From assembly GCA_964542475.1 (NCBI GenBank), contig CAZIUL010000001.1, positions 124,001-188,000 on the forward strand: 64,000 nucleotides of DNA. Direction: 5' to 3'. Under the pieces are notes generated by a model that ran no database searches, was not told the DNA's origin, and saw nothing but the letters and a program-made list of their open reading frames with translations. Positions 26,629 through 34,439 of this stretch are shown here, one piece after another. The first letter of the stretch is position 1, and the number at the start of each line of letters is the position of its first letter. The stretch is from CAZIUL01 sp964542475. GTDB taxonomy: Bacteria > Planctomycetota > B15-G4 > CAYZWU01. The position numbers and the translations under genes were made by a program.

Positions 26629-27618
26629 ATGACGGTTGAAAAGAAACCGAAAGAATCGAAGCTGATGAAGGTGCTGTGCCGCATTGCGGCAAGGTATTAC
26701 CTGCATAGACCTGATCAGGCCGAGCTGATCTACATCAAGCATCCCGGCCTTTCAGAGCTTTGGCCGGCTGTTGCCAACGAGGCGTGTTACAGGCTAGGCC
26801 TCGGCAAAAGCTACAAAATGACCAGCCTGAACATCGAACTGACCAACCGCTGCAACCTTTCATGCGGGCACTGTCCAAAGACTCTATCGGATTCACGTGC
26901 GCCAAGGGACATGGATTTCGAAACCTTTCGCCGGATAGTGGACTCGGTTCCCTCAGTCGAAAACATTCTTCCTTTTCAGTGGGGCGAGCCCCTGCTCAAC
27001 ACGGCGGTCTATGACTGTATCGCATATGCGGCAAAGTGCTCAAAGCGCGTCATGCTCACAACAAACGGAACCCTGTTGACAGACGATGCGAGTGAGAAAT
27101 TTATCGAGTCAGGGCTTTCCCGCCTGACTGTGTCGTTCGACGGCGACAGGAAAACGCACGCTGAGCTGAGGCGGGTTGATCCTGACCAGGTGATCGCAAA
27201 CATCGTCCGTTTCAAGGAGATCCGTGACAAGAGAAGCTCTTCATGCGCGCTTGACGTGTCGATGGTTGTAAACGAGCGTACCGAACCGCTGATGGACTCC
27301 TTTGCAGCGCTTTTCGAGGGCATAGCTGACCGCATCCAGTACATCCCCGGCTTTGTCAAGGATAAGAGAGAGAGCCCATGCAGGGAGCTCTGGCGGGGCC
27401 TGCTGGTTGTGCTTTCCAACGGTGATGTAACGATATGCTGCGTTGATCTGAACGGAGATGCCGTGATTGGAAACGTCCTGGACAGCCCTCCCGGCGAGCT
27501 CTTCAACAGCCGGGCAATGCGCCTTCTAAGGAAGCGCCATGTAGCGCGCGACTTCCCTGCCCCTTGCCGATCCTGTGCGGAGTATGCCTCTTCACGCGTC
27601 AGCCCTCGATTTTCCTGA
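26629..27618 (+). CDS. Radical SAM/SPASM protein C
   Basis: 329 aa. CNLSCGHC (Cys 75, 79, 82) is the radical SAM site, ILPFQWGEPLLN the SAM-binding GE block, and LTVSFDGDRKTH a core strand. The C-terminus has CCVDLNGDAVIGNV and CRSCAEY, a SPASM signature. It is transcribed away from the GT9/radical SAM operon across 152 bp and may belong to the same pathway. Its last 20 bases overlap the convergent small exported gene. No ribosome site precedes the ATG. Confidence 0.78.
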   Translation: MTVEKKPKESKLMKVLCRIAARYYLHRPDQAELIYIKHPGLSELWPAVANEACYRLGLGKSYKMTSLNIELTNRCNLSCGHCPKTLSDSRAPRDMDFETFRRIVDSVPSVENILPFQWGEPLLNTAVYDCIAYAAKCSKRVMLTTNGTLLTDDASEKFIESGLSRLTVSFDGDRKTHAELRRVDPDQVIANIVRFKEIRDKRSSSCALDVSMVVNERTEPLMDSFAALFEGIADRIQYIPGFVKDKRESPCRELWRGLLVVLSNGDVTICCVDLNGDAVIGNVLDSPPGELFNSRAMRLLRKRHVARDFPAPCRSCAEYASSRVSPRFS

Positions 27619-28066
27619 TTCCACCGCCGTAGGTTTTTATCTTGTATACAAGCAGGTAGTTCCTTCCCTTGACATCCCAGGACGGCTGAACGATCCTCCC
27701 GAAAACACTCACGGTTTCTATCTTTTTACTACTCTTTTTTGCTTCCGAGAGTTTTCTCTTCAGACGTTTGAAGTAGGGGTTCCTGGAGCTGACCATCACC
27801 GGAACCGAGCTGTTCGAGAAAACGTGCCAGAGCTTTCTGTCAGGTCTCTTTACAACATCCGGTTTCTTTATAAAAACCGATGACGAGATGTAGATGTGCA
27901 CTTTTTTTCCGTAGTAAGCTTTTGCACCGGTCTTGTAGAACTCCTTCAGCCTTTGTTTCATTGTGATCCTGCGATAGCTAAGCTCCTGGGAGCTCAGGGG
28001 CGCGGCCATGAAAACCGCAATCAGCAGGCAGGCCGCTGCTTTCAGATGATTAGAACTGATTGGCAC
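27599..28066 (-). CDS. Small exported basic protein, unknown
   Basis: 155 aa. The GTG at 28066 sits seven bases after GGAGGGT, which decides the start. Signal peptide to about residue 26 (SSQ-E). The mature part is strongly basic, with a KVHIYISSSVFIKKPD strand and SVFGRIVQPSWDVKGRNYLLVYKIKTYG at the end, suggesting a small beta-rich fold. I recognise no family. It converges with radical SAM gene C and overlaps it by 20 bp. Confidence 0.55.
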   Translation of the reverse strand: MPISSNHLKAAACLLIAVFMAAPLSSQELSYRRITMKQRLKEFYKTGAKAYYGKKVHIYISSSVFIKKPDVVKRPDRKLWHVFSNSSVPVMVSSRNPYFKRLKRKLSEAKKSSKKIETVSVFGRIVQPSWDVKGRNYLLVYKIKTYGGGIRKIEG

Positions 28067-28448
28067 CTGTTACCCTCCTTCTTGTTATTAATTGATAGTG
28101 TTGCTATCAAGTCGAAGTGAAAGGGGAGTGGTTACAGTAATTCTCTTACGGACAGGTCAGGCATGTCCGACAAGTCTCAAGAGAATTGTCCGNNNNNNNN
28201 NNNNNNNNNNNNNNNNNNNNNNNNNNNNNNNNNNNNNNNNNNNNNNNNNNNNNNNNNNNNNNNNNNNNNNNNNNNNNNNNNNNNNNNNNNNNTAATTCTC
28301 TTACGGACAGGTCAGGCATGTCCGACAAGTCTCAAGAGAATTGTCCGGCAAGAATCAGGCTCCTACAGGTTGAGGATCGTCTCCTGTCATGAAACGCAGC
28401 ATGAGCGCAGTTTACGGTACCGCAGCAGAAGAGGATGAAATATGCGGA
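28067..28448. other. Intergenic region containing the second assembly gap
   Basis: 382 bp without a gene, 100 of them Ns (28193-28292). Collapsing the duplicate leaves about 227 bp, which contains a two-level hairpin and the tail of a short dispersed repeat also found near 40421. Confidence 0.7.
28138..28347. repeat. Artefactual 55-bp duplication around a 100-N gap, containing a hairpin
   Basis: 28138-28192 and 28293-28347 are identical and flank exactly 100 Ns. Within each copy AATTCTCTT pairs with AAGAGAATT, and CGGACA pairs with TGTCCG inside, so the shared k-mer is itself a palindromic repeat. That is probably why the assembly graph broke here. Confidence 0.88.
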
Positions 28449-28688
28449 TTAGCCATCGACCTTGCGGTATCCGAGTGATTTGATGATTTTGAGCACCTCT
28501 GTCCAGGAGGGGAACGCTTTCTGGGTCTTTCTCTTGTAACGGTCGACAGCCTTGATGAACTCGAGCGTTTCCATGTTTTCCCGCTCTTCATCCTGCCAGA
28601 CCTTCCGGGCTTTCTCCTGGGCCCGCTTGCCTGTCAAGCCGCCGGACTTTTTAGAGGCTCTTTTCTTCTTTCGTGTTTTGGACTGCAT
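28449..28688 (-). CDS. Small basic protein, unknown
   Basis: 79 aa from ATG 28688 (GGGAG eight bases before); an upstream in-frame ATG at 28742 lacks a ribosome site. A Lys/Arg-rich N-terminal third is followed by an acidic helix (EERENMETLEFIKAVDRYK) and a C-terminal SWTEVLKIIKSLGYRKV motif. Similar small proteins ending in a TEVL-LGYRKV block occur in several environmental lineages, as far as I recall. The basic tail suggests nucleic-acid contact, but this is speculation. Lies just downstream of mtnA on the same strand. Confidence 0.5.
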   Translation of the reverse strand: MQSKTRKKKRASKKSGGLTGKRAQEKARKVWQDEERENMETLEFIKAVDRYKRKTQKAFPSWTEVLKIIKSLGYRKVDG

Positions 28689-28768
28689 TGCACGTTCTCC
28701 CTTTTCCCGAGTTATGAACGTTTTTGACTTAGAGCGTTTCATTGCGCGGGTAAACCGCTTCTACCTTT

Positions 28769-29827
28769 CTATATCACGCCTGCTTCCCTGAAATGGGCTC
28801 TCACCGCATCCATGTCCGGTTTGTCTATCGTTCCGAACTCCGTGACTATGGCGGTTATGTTTTCAGCGGGCGTCACATCGAATGCCGGGTTGTACACCTT
28901 GACTCCCTGGGGCGCGGTCCTCGATCCGAAACCTTCGGTGATCTCTTCCGGAGCCCGCTGCTCGATTGGGATGTCTGATCCGCTGTCGATCGACAGGTCG
29001 AACGTTGAGGCTGGTGCGACAACATAAAAAGGAACATTGTGAGCCCTGGCGAGCACGGACACGGAATATGTTCCGATCTTGTTGGCGGCATCACCGTTGG
29101 CAGCGATGCGGTCGGATCCCACAAACACCATGTCAATGCGTCCCTCTTTCATGACCTGTCCGGCCATGTTGTCGCAGATCAGCGTCACATCTATCTTTTC
29201 CTGCATAAGCTCCCAAGCGGTGAGGCGCGCGCCCTGCAAGAGAGGCCGTGTTTCATCAGCGTACACATGGATCTTTTTCCCCGCTTCCGCCGCAGCGAAA
29301 AAAACCGCCAGCGCGGTCCCGAAATCTGCCGTGGCCAGCCCGCCCGCATTGCAATGAGTAAGCGCTGTTTCCCCGTCCTTGATTAGCTTCTGCCCGTGTT
29401 CCCCCAGCTTTCTGCAGATCTTCTTATCTTCATCTAGAATCAGCACCGCCTCGCCGAGGAGACCGCGCTTTATCTCCTGTGTATCAGATCCCGGATGTTC
29501 CCTGGAATACCGTTTCATCCGTTCCAAAGACCAGAAGAGGTTGACCGCTGTCGGTCGCGATGTTGCAAGGTAATCCGTTACTTCATCGAGTTTCACGTCG
29601 AACTCTTGACGTGTTCCCTCGACACCCTGCACTCCAAGGATCGTACCAAGAGCGGCTGCAACCCCGATGGCGGGAGCGCCCCTGACATCCAGGCGTTTAA
29701 TTCTGTCCCACATGTCTTCGACTGTGCGAACTTCGATTATGTTGAACTCCAGAGGCAGCTTGGTCTGTTCAACCATAGTTACGAAGCCAGGAAGGCTTCC
29801 CTCCCAGGTAATGGTAGGAACCGGCAT
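28769..29827 (-). CDS. mtnA: Methylthioribose-1-phosphate isomerase
   Basis: 352 aa from ATG 29827, preceded by AGAGGAG; the longer open frame includes a 71-residue non-homologous lead. It isomerises 5-methylthioribose-1-phosphate to the ribulose form in methionine salvage. The catalytic Cys (C159 in THCNAGGLAT) and Asp (D239 in VFVGSDRIAANGD) stand at the family positions. DVRGAPAIGVAAALG (about 47-61) and the C-terminal NPAFDVTPAENITAIVTE are diagnostic. No other salvage gene is in view, so the pathway may be incomplete or scattered. In some bacteria the enzyme serves an alternative methylthio-alcohol route. Confidence 0.93.
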   Translation of the reverse strand: MPVPTITWEGSLPGFVTMVEQTKLPLEFNIIEVRTVEDMWDRIKRLDVRGAPAIGVAAALGTILGVQGVEGTRQEFDVKLDEVTDYLATSRPTAVNLFWSLERMKRYSREHPGSDTQEIKRGLLGEAVLILDEDKKICRKLGEHGQKLIKDGETALTHCNAGGLATADFGTALAVFFAAAEAGKKIHVYADETRPLLQGARLTAWELMQEKIDVTLICDNMAGQVMKEGRIDMVFVGSDRIAANGDAANKIGTYSVSVLARAHNVPFYVVAPASTFDLSIDSGSDIPIEQRAPEEITEGFGSRTAPQGVKVYNPAFDVTPAENITAIVTEFGTIDKPDMDAVRAHFREAGVI

Positions 29828-29946
29828 CGGATACTCCTCTGGTGTTATTCCTCTCCGCGGGTATATGTTGGTATTATCGGATAAACCATAAATAACCTTT
29901 ACTGGTTTGAAGCCCGGATCCGGATCCCGAACCCGATTTTGACCCG

Positions 29947-30011
29947 GTGCCCCTACAGGATGAACGTGAACATTCCCTTGACCGTGTAGGGGCGCACCCG
30001 AGTGTGCGCCC
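29947..30011. repeat. Inverted-repeat element between mtnA and purE
   Basis: GGTGCCCCTACA (29947-29958) is inverted as TGTAGGGGCGCACC around 29985-29998, and GGGCGCAC is inverted again as GTGCGCCC by 30011. The TGTAGGGGCGCAC core recurs in intergenic palindromes of many environmental genomes. It is too GC-rich and lacks the T-run of a simple terminator. Confidence 0.6.
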
Positions 30012-30036
30012 TCCGGGTCTTTCATCCCGCTTCTTC

Positions 30037-30528
30037 TCAACTGTTGAGCTTCTTGTCCTTCTTGACAACCTTGGCCGCCATTTTTCGTTTGTAAGCCTTC
30101 AGCATCTTCTTGAGAACCGGGTCCGAAATGGCCAGGATCTGTATTGCCAGGATGGCCGCGTTTTTCGCTCCAGGCTTGCCCACCGCAACCGAGGCCACAG
30201 GGATGCCTCCCGGCATCTGCACCGTGGATAGAAGGGCGTCGAACCCTGAAAGCGGTGTTGCGGCAAGAGGCACTCCGATGACCGGAAGGACGGTCTGGGC
30301 GGCGATAGCGCCGGCAAGATGAGCGGCACTGCCGGCCCCGGCAATGATCACGCCGAAGCCGGATCGTTCCGCACCGGATGCGAATGCAGCGGTTTCGGTG
30401 GGGGTTCGGTGAGCCGACAGGATCCTCGCGCTGAAAGGAACACCGAACTCCTTCAAAACCGCTGTCGCCTCTTCCATGACCGGAAGGTCCGAATCCGATC
30501 CCATAACCACGGCAATTTTTTTCTTCAT
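30037..30528 (-). CDS. purE: N5-carboxyaminoimidazole ribonucleotide mutase
   Basis: 163 aa from ATG 30528, seven bases after AAAGGAA. Class I PurE, converting N5-CAIR to CAIR in purine synthesis. [12 protein letters not shown] (7-18) binds the phosphate, the catalytic His is H40 in LSAHRTP, and [11 protein letters not shown] and GVPL are conserved. The C-terminus carries an extra Lys-rich tail ([17 protein letters not shown]). It lies downstream of purC on the same strand. No purK is visible. Confidence 0.93.
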   Translation of the reverse strand: MKKKIAVVMGSDSDLPVMEEATAVLKEFGVPFSARILSAHRTPTETAAFASGAERSGFGVIIAGAGSAAHLAGAIAAQTVLPVIGVPLAATPLSGFDALLSTVQMPGGIPVASVAVGKPGAKNAAILAIQILAISDPVLKKMLKAYKRKMAAKVVKKDKKLNS

Positions 30529-30752
30529 GGCGTATTTCCTTTCATACCTGTATTGCCGCGACTTCGTCGGCATGGCGCATTGTTATGTTTTGGTTCATGT
30601 CCTAATTAATCGCTTAGATGGATTTAGTCCTTCAACCCCAGGCCTCGGTTAAAAACATTATTCATGCTATTATCTTCTTCTTCTCTTATTCTTTTTTTCC
30701 TATCTGTGTTCATCCGTGGTTCTCTTTTTCTTCCTCTTCCTTATCTTCAAAA
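30529..30752. repeat. purC-purE spacer with polypyrimidine tract and dispersed motif
   Basis: 224 bp. From about 30671 to 30748 the + strand is almost pure C/T. Within it (about 30700-30721) lies a CTATCTGTGTTCATCCGTGG motif of the kind scattered through many environmental bacterial genomes. No gene or clear terminator. Confidence 0.4.
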
Positions 30753-31634
30753 TCACGCGGTCAGCATGCGCAGCGCTTCTTCATATTTAGCGGAGGTGTC
30801 AGCCACCACATCAGGGGGCAGCGGCGGGGGTGACGAGGATCTGTCCCATCCGCTCTGAATAAGGTAATCCCGGACGAACTGCTTGTCGAAGGATTCCTGT
30901 GCCTTTCCCGGTTTGTAGCTTTCCTTGGGCCAGAAACGGGAAGAGTCCGGGGTCAGCACCTCATCGATGAGCATGAGCGCACCATCGAAGATGCCGAACT
31001 CGAACTTGGTGTCGCAAAGTATGAGCCCGCGCGAGAGCGCGTGATCTCTTGCTATCGAGTAGATTTCGAGTGCGGCTTTTTCCGTCTGCTCGGCCGTATT
31101 TTTCGAAACGATTTTTTCGAGTTCTTTTACTGTTATGTTCTCGTCGTGCCCCTCTTCAGCCTTGGTGGATGGCGTGAGGATCGGGGGATCAAGACGGGCG
31201 GCCTCCTTCATTCCTTGTGGAAGATCGATGCCGCAGATCGTCCCGTTCTCCTGGTAATCCTTCCACCCGGAGCCTGCCAGATAGCCTCGCACAATGAACT
31301 CCGCCGGAAGAGGCTCTGCCTTTCGCACCAGCATGGAACGCCCCTGCAGCAGCTTTGCCTCTTCAGTGGAAATGCCATCCACCTCTGACATGTCGGCTGT
31401 GACGAGATGGTTGGGAACCACCTCTTTGAGCAGGTCGAACCAGAAGATCGACATCGCGGTGAGTATGCGCCCCTTGCCCGGGATCGGCGTGGGAAGAACG
31501 TGGTCGAACGCGGAGATCCTGTCAGTTGCCACAAGAAGCAGGTGTTCCCCCGCCTCGAAGAGATCCCGAACCTTGCCGCTTCTCAATAGAGTGAAGTTCT
31601 GAAGATTCGTGTTAAGCAGTGGCGTGTCTTTCAT
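30753..31634 (-). CDS. purC: SAICAR synthetase
   Basis: 293 aa. It joins CAIR and aspartate using ATP. The N-terminal LLRSGKVRDLFEAGEHLLLVATDRISAFDHVL region is the ATP-binding start of the family, and PLPAEFIVRGYLAGSGWKDY and LILCDTKFEFGI match central and catalytic blocks. The length is that of the longer bacterial/eukaryotic type. ATG at 31634 follows AAGGGA. It leads a purC-purE pair and diverges from galE. Confidence 0.93.
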   Translation of the reverse strand: MKDTPLLNTNLQNFTLLRSGKVRDLFEAGEHLLLVATDRISAFDHVLPTPIPGKGRILTAMSIFWFDLLKEVVPNHLVTADMSEVDGISTEEAKLLQGRSMLVRKAEPLPAEFIVRGYLAGSGWKDYQENGTICGIDLPQGMKEAARLDPPILTPSTKAEEGHDENITVKELEKIVSKNTAEQTEKAALEIYSIARDHALSRGLILCDTKFEFGIFDGALMLIDEVLTPDSSRFWPKESYKPGKAQESFDKQFVRDYLIQSGWDRSSSPPPLPPDVVADTSAKYEEALRMLTA

Positions 31635-31726
31635 GTGACGGTTCCCTTATGTTGCGCCTGGATGTTGTAAAAAAAGGAATCGTATAAAACTCAGAACTGC
31701 TGTCAAGAGATAGACCGAGGGCTAAT

Positions 31727-31800
31727 ATACGGAGCCATGACAACTCCGCCACGATTCCGCGTACGGACTCCGTATCCCGGGCGGTGCAACGGGAATCGTG
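31727..31800. promoter_or_regulatory. Nested inverted repeats in the purC/galE divergent region
   Basis: CACGATTCC (31750-31758) is inverted as GGAATCGTG (31792-31800). Inside lies the 13-bp palindrome TACGGACTCCGTA (31762-31774), and ATACGGAG at 31727-31734 matches its right half inverted. These could be operator sites or an RNA structure. No purine-riboswitch core was recognised. Confidence 0.35.
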
Positions 31801-31834
31801 CTGTAGCTGCCCGGCTCTCTATTTGGTTTTTATC

Positions 31835-31863
31835 TTGGTTCTCAGGCTCTTTGATACTATTTT
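31835..31863 (+). promoter_or_regulatory. Possible galE promoter
   Basis: TTGGTT (31835-31840) and TATTTT (31858-31863) are separated by exactly 17 bp and lie 30 bp before the galE ATG. Confidence 0.35.
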
Positions 31864-31892
31864 AGATAGGAACGTTCTAAAAAGGAGGTTCG

Positions 31893-32870
31893 ATGATACT
31901 TGTTCTTGGAGGGGCAGGCTATATCGGCAGCCACGCGGTTAAACGCCTGAAAGCCCACGGCGAGGATGTTCTTGTTTATGACGATCTCAGCCAGGGGTAC
32001 GAGAAGGCGGTGCCGGGCACAAAGCTCATTGTTGGGGACGTTTCCGACACTGCCGGTCTTTGCAAGGTAATGATCGAGCACAAGGTCGATTCGGTCATAC
32101 ATTTTGCCGCCCACTGCTATGTCAGCGAATCAGTGAAACACCCGGCCAAGTACTACAACAACAACGTTGCAGGCATGGTGAGTGTGCTCAACGCCATGGT
32201 CGAGGCTCGCGTCGGCCTGATTATTTTTTCCTCTTCAGCCGCTGTTTACGGCATCCCCGAAAAGATTCCCATTTCCGAGAATTCTCCGCTTGAACCGGTC
32301 AATCCGTACGGCAGGACCAAGCTGATGATGGAGCAGATGATGGAGGATTACGAAGCCGCATACGGGATGAAATACAGCGCGGTCCGCTATTTCAACGCTG
32401 CGGGCGCTGACACCGAAGGGGAGCTCGGGGAGCGGCACCTGCCGGAAACCCACCTCATCCCGCTAGCGATCCATGCTTCGCTCGGGCTGACCGACAGTCT
32501 TACAGTTTTCGGCAGCACCTTTGACACACCGGACGGCTCGTGCATCCGCGACTATATTCATGTGGATGACCTTGCCGACGCGCACATACTGGCCTTGAAC
32601 AGCCTCAGGAACGGTTCTCCGAGTTCGATCTTTAACCTCGGCAACGGCCGCGGCTACTCGGTTCTGGAGGTTGTGGAGGAGGTCCGCCGTGTTTCTGGAA
32701 AAGAGTTCGAGGTTGTCACAGGCCCAGCGCGGCCCGGAGATCCTCCCGTGCTTGTGGCTGATTCATCCAGGGCTGTGAAGACCCTTGGGTGGGAGCAGAA
32801 GCACCCTTCCCTGGAGGAGATAGTGTCAACAGCATACGAATGGCTGAAGAAACATCCTGCAGGCTATTGA
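31893..32870 (+). CDS. galE: UDP-glucose 4-epimerase
   Basis: 325 aa, ATG seven bases after AAGGAGG. Short-chain dehydrogenase fold: NAD site GGAGYIG (6-12), the catalytic FSSSAAVYG strand (around 112-120), and Y139-x3-K143 in NPYGRTK. VRYFNAAGAD and RDYIHVDDLADAH are GalE hallmarks. It interconverts UDP-glucose and UDP-galactose for surface glycans. The divergent purC and the following dacB are not functionally tied to it. Confidence 0.93.
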   Translation: MILVLGGAGYIGSHAVKRLKAHGEDVLVYDDLSQGYEKAVPGTKLIVGDVSDTAGLCKVMIEHKVDSVIHFAAHCYVSESVKHPAKYYNNNVAGMVSVLNAMVEARVGLIIFSSSAAVYGIPEKIPISENSPLEPVNPYGRTKLMMEQMMEDYEAAYGMKYSAVRYFNAAGADTEGELGERHLPETHLIPLAIHASLGLTDSLTVFGSTFDTPDGSCIRDYIHVDDLADAHILALNSLRNGSPSSIFNLGNGRGYSVLEVVEEVRRVSGKEFEVVTGPARPGDPPVLVADSSRAVKTLGWEQKHPSLEEIVSTAYEWLKKHPAGY

Positions 32871-32933
32871 AGATCCCGGATTATTCATGATTTCCCGCCA
32901 CATCCGCACCTTTTGAAGTGATGGAAGCTGACA

Positions 32934-34415
32934 ATGCATCAAAGCGCCGAACCGAAAAAGAAACCGATTACATTCCTCGCCCGCGTCATCCTCCTGGCTG
33001 CTGTTGCAGCGCCCGCCCTCGCGCTGGGGATCGACAGGCAGGCTGTTGAAAAAGCCCTGTCTCACCCGAACCTGAAGGGAGCCTTGACAGGCGTTGAGAT
33101 CCGTTCGCTGGACAGAGGCGACGTTGTCTTTGCAAGGGATGAGCGCACGCCGCTCATACTCGCCTCCAACAACAAGCTGGTGACGACCGCCTCGGCGCTG
33201 TACCACCTGGGCCCGGATTTCGATTTCCGCACCAGGGTTTATGCCAGGGGGCACGTTGAGAACGGGAAGCTTCGTGGCGACCTGATAGTCAGGGGCGGGG
33301 GGGATCCGTGCCTTTCCGGCCTGTTTCACGAAAAAAACCCGCTCGGTCCCGTGGATGAGCTTTCAGCTGCGGTCGCAGGGGCGGGGATCAAGGAGGTCAC
33401 AGGATCCCTCATAATGGACGACCTGGTTTTCGACCGCACCTACGTGGCGCCGGGATGGCCGGGAGATCAGCTCAACCACTACTACTGCGCTCCTGTGTCC
33501 GGCCTGTCAGTCATGAAGAACACGGTCGAGGTGAAGGTCATGCCGGCGGATATGGCGGGAATGAACGCGAAGCTCTCGCTTTTTCCCCCTGGAACGGGTT
33601 TCGGCATAAGCGGCGTGATCCTGACCACATCCAGGAAAAACCAGAACCTTGTCAGTCTTTTTCGCCCGGACGACCACGGCATAATCCGGGTCTCAGGCAA
33701 GACATCCGCGCTAGGCAAAAGCTCTGTGTTTTCCGTGTCTGTAAGAACCCCTCCGGCTTACTTCGGAAGCATTTTCATGCACTCACTCAAGGAGGCCGGA
33801 GTGTTGGTTGACGGAGGCATGTACCTGGCAGAGGATGCGCTCGATTATGATGGAAATATCGAGAAGATGACGCTGCTTGGCACGGTTTCCTCGGATCTGA
33901 AGACAGCCGTGTTTGTCACGAACAAGACAAGCAACAACCATTGTGCCGAGCACCTTTTCAAGGCGGCCGGGTGGAAGGTTGCGGGCAAGGGCTCCTTTTC
34001 CACGGGCGAGGCAGCGGCACGAGAGCTATTCCGCGGTCTTGGAGCAGTGCCTGATGACTCGTTTCAGATGGCGGACGGCTCAGGCCTTTCCAGGGGGAAC
34101 AGGTTTTCCGCTCACGCGGTTGTCACCCTGCTCTCGGCTGTTTACAACTCGCGGATCCGTGACACTTTCATGAGGTCGTTGCCGATTTCGGGTGTGGACG
34201 GCAGCCTGAAGAACAGGATGAAAGAGGACGCCTACACCATGCGGGTTCGCGCGAAAACCGGATGGATACGAGATGTTTCCGCTCTTTCCGGGTATGTGCA
34301 GTCCCGCTCAGACGGGGTTTATGCCTTCTCCATCATTTTCAACGGTTACAAGGGCAACAACTCGGTGATGAAATCGATACAGGATTCGATCTGCCGGGCA
34401 ATAGTGGACGGATGA
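32934..34415 (+). CDS. dacB: D-alanyl-D-alanine carboxypeptidase/endopeptidase (PBP4 type)
   Basis: 493 aa, family S13. Signal peptide about 12-31. Catalytic SxxK is S78-NN-K81 in LASNNKLVTT, the SxN motif is TSNNHCAEHLF near residue 333, and KTG begins at K441 (RAKTGWIRDVS). The sequence between the first two motifs is the long insert typical of PBP4. It trims peptide cross-links of peptidoglycan in the periplasm. ATG preceded by GGAAG. Confidence 0.92.
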   Translation: MHQSAEPKKKPITFLARVILLAAVAAPALALGIDRQAVEKALSHPNLKGALTGVEIRSLDRGDVVFARDERTPLILASNNKLVTTASALYHLGPDFDFRTRVYARGHVENGKLRGDLIVRGGGDPCLSGLFHEKNPLGPVDELSAAVAGAGIKEVTGSLIMDDLVFDRTYVAPGWPGDQLNHYYCAPVSGLSVMKNTVEVKVMPADMAGMNAKLSLFPPGTGFGISGVILTTSRKNQNLVSLFRPDDHGIIRVSGKTSALGKSSVFSVSVRTPPAYFGSIFMHSLKEAGVLVDGGMYLAEDALDYDGNIEKMTLLGTVSSDLKTAVFVTNKTSNNHCAEHLFKAAGWKVAGKGSFSTGEAAARELFRGLGAVPDDSFQMADGSGLSRGNRFSAHAVVTLLSAVYNSRIRDTFMRSLPISGVDGSLKNRMKEDAYTMRVRAKTGWIRDVSALSGYVQSRSDGVYAFSIIFNGYKGNNSVMKSIQDSICRAIVDG

Positions 34416-34439
34416 TTTGCCGTGAAAGGAGGAGCTGCG

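Noticed and set aside
28769..30040. A 423-residue form of mtnA starting at 30040
   Set aside because: The first 71 codons cross the inverted-repeat spacer and are not homologous; ATG 29827 has a strong ribosome site and gives the family length.
31635..31892. Purine riboswitch upstream of purC
   Set aside because: The conserved loop words of the purine aptamer were not found; only simple inverted repeats are present.
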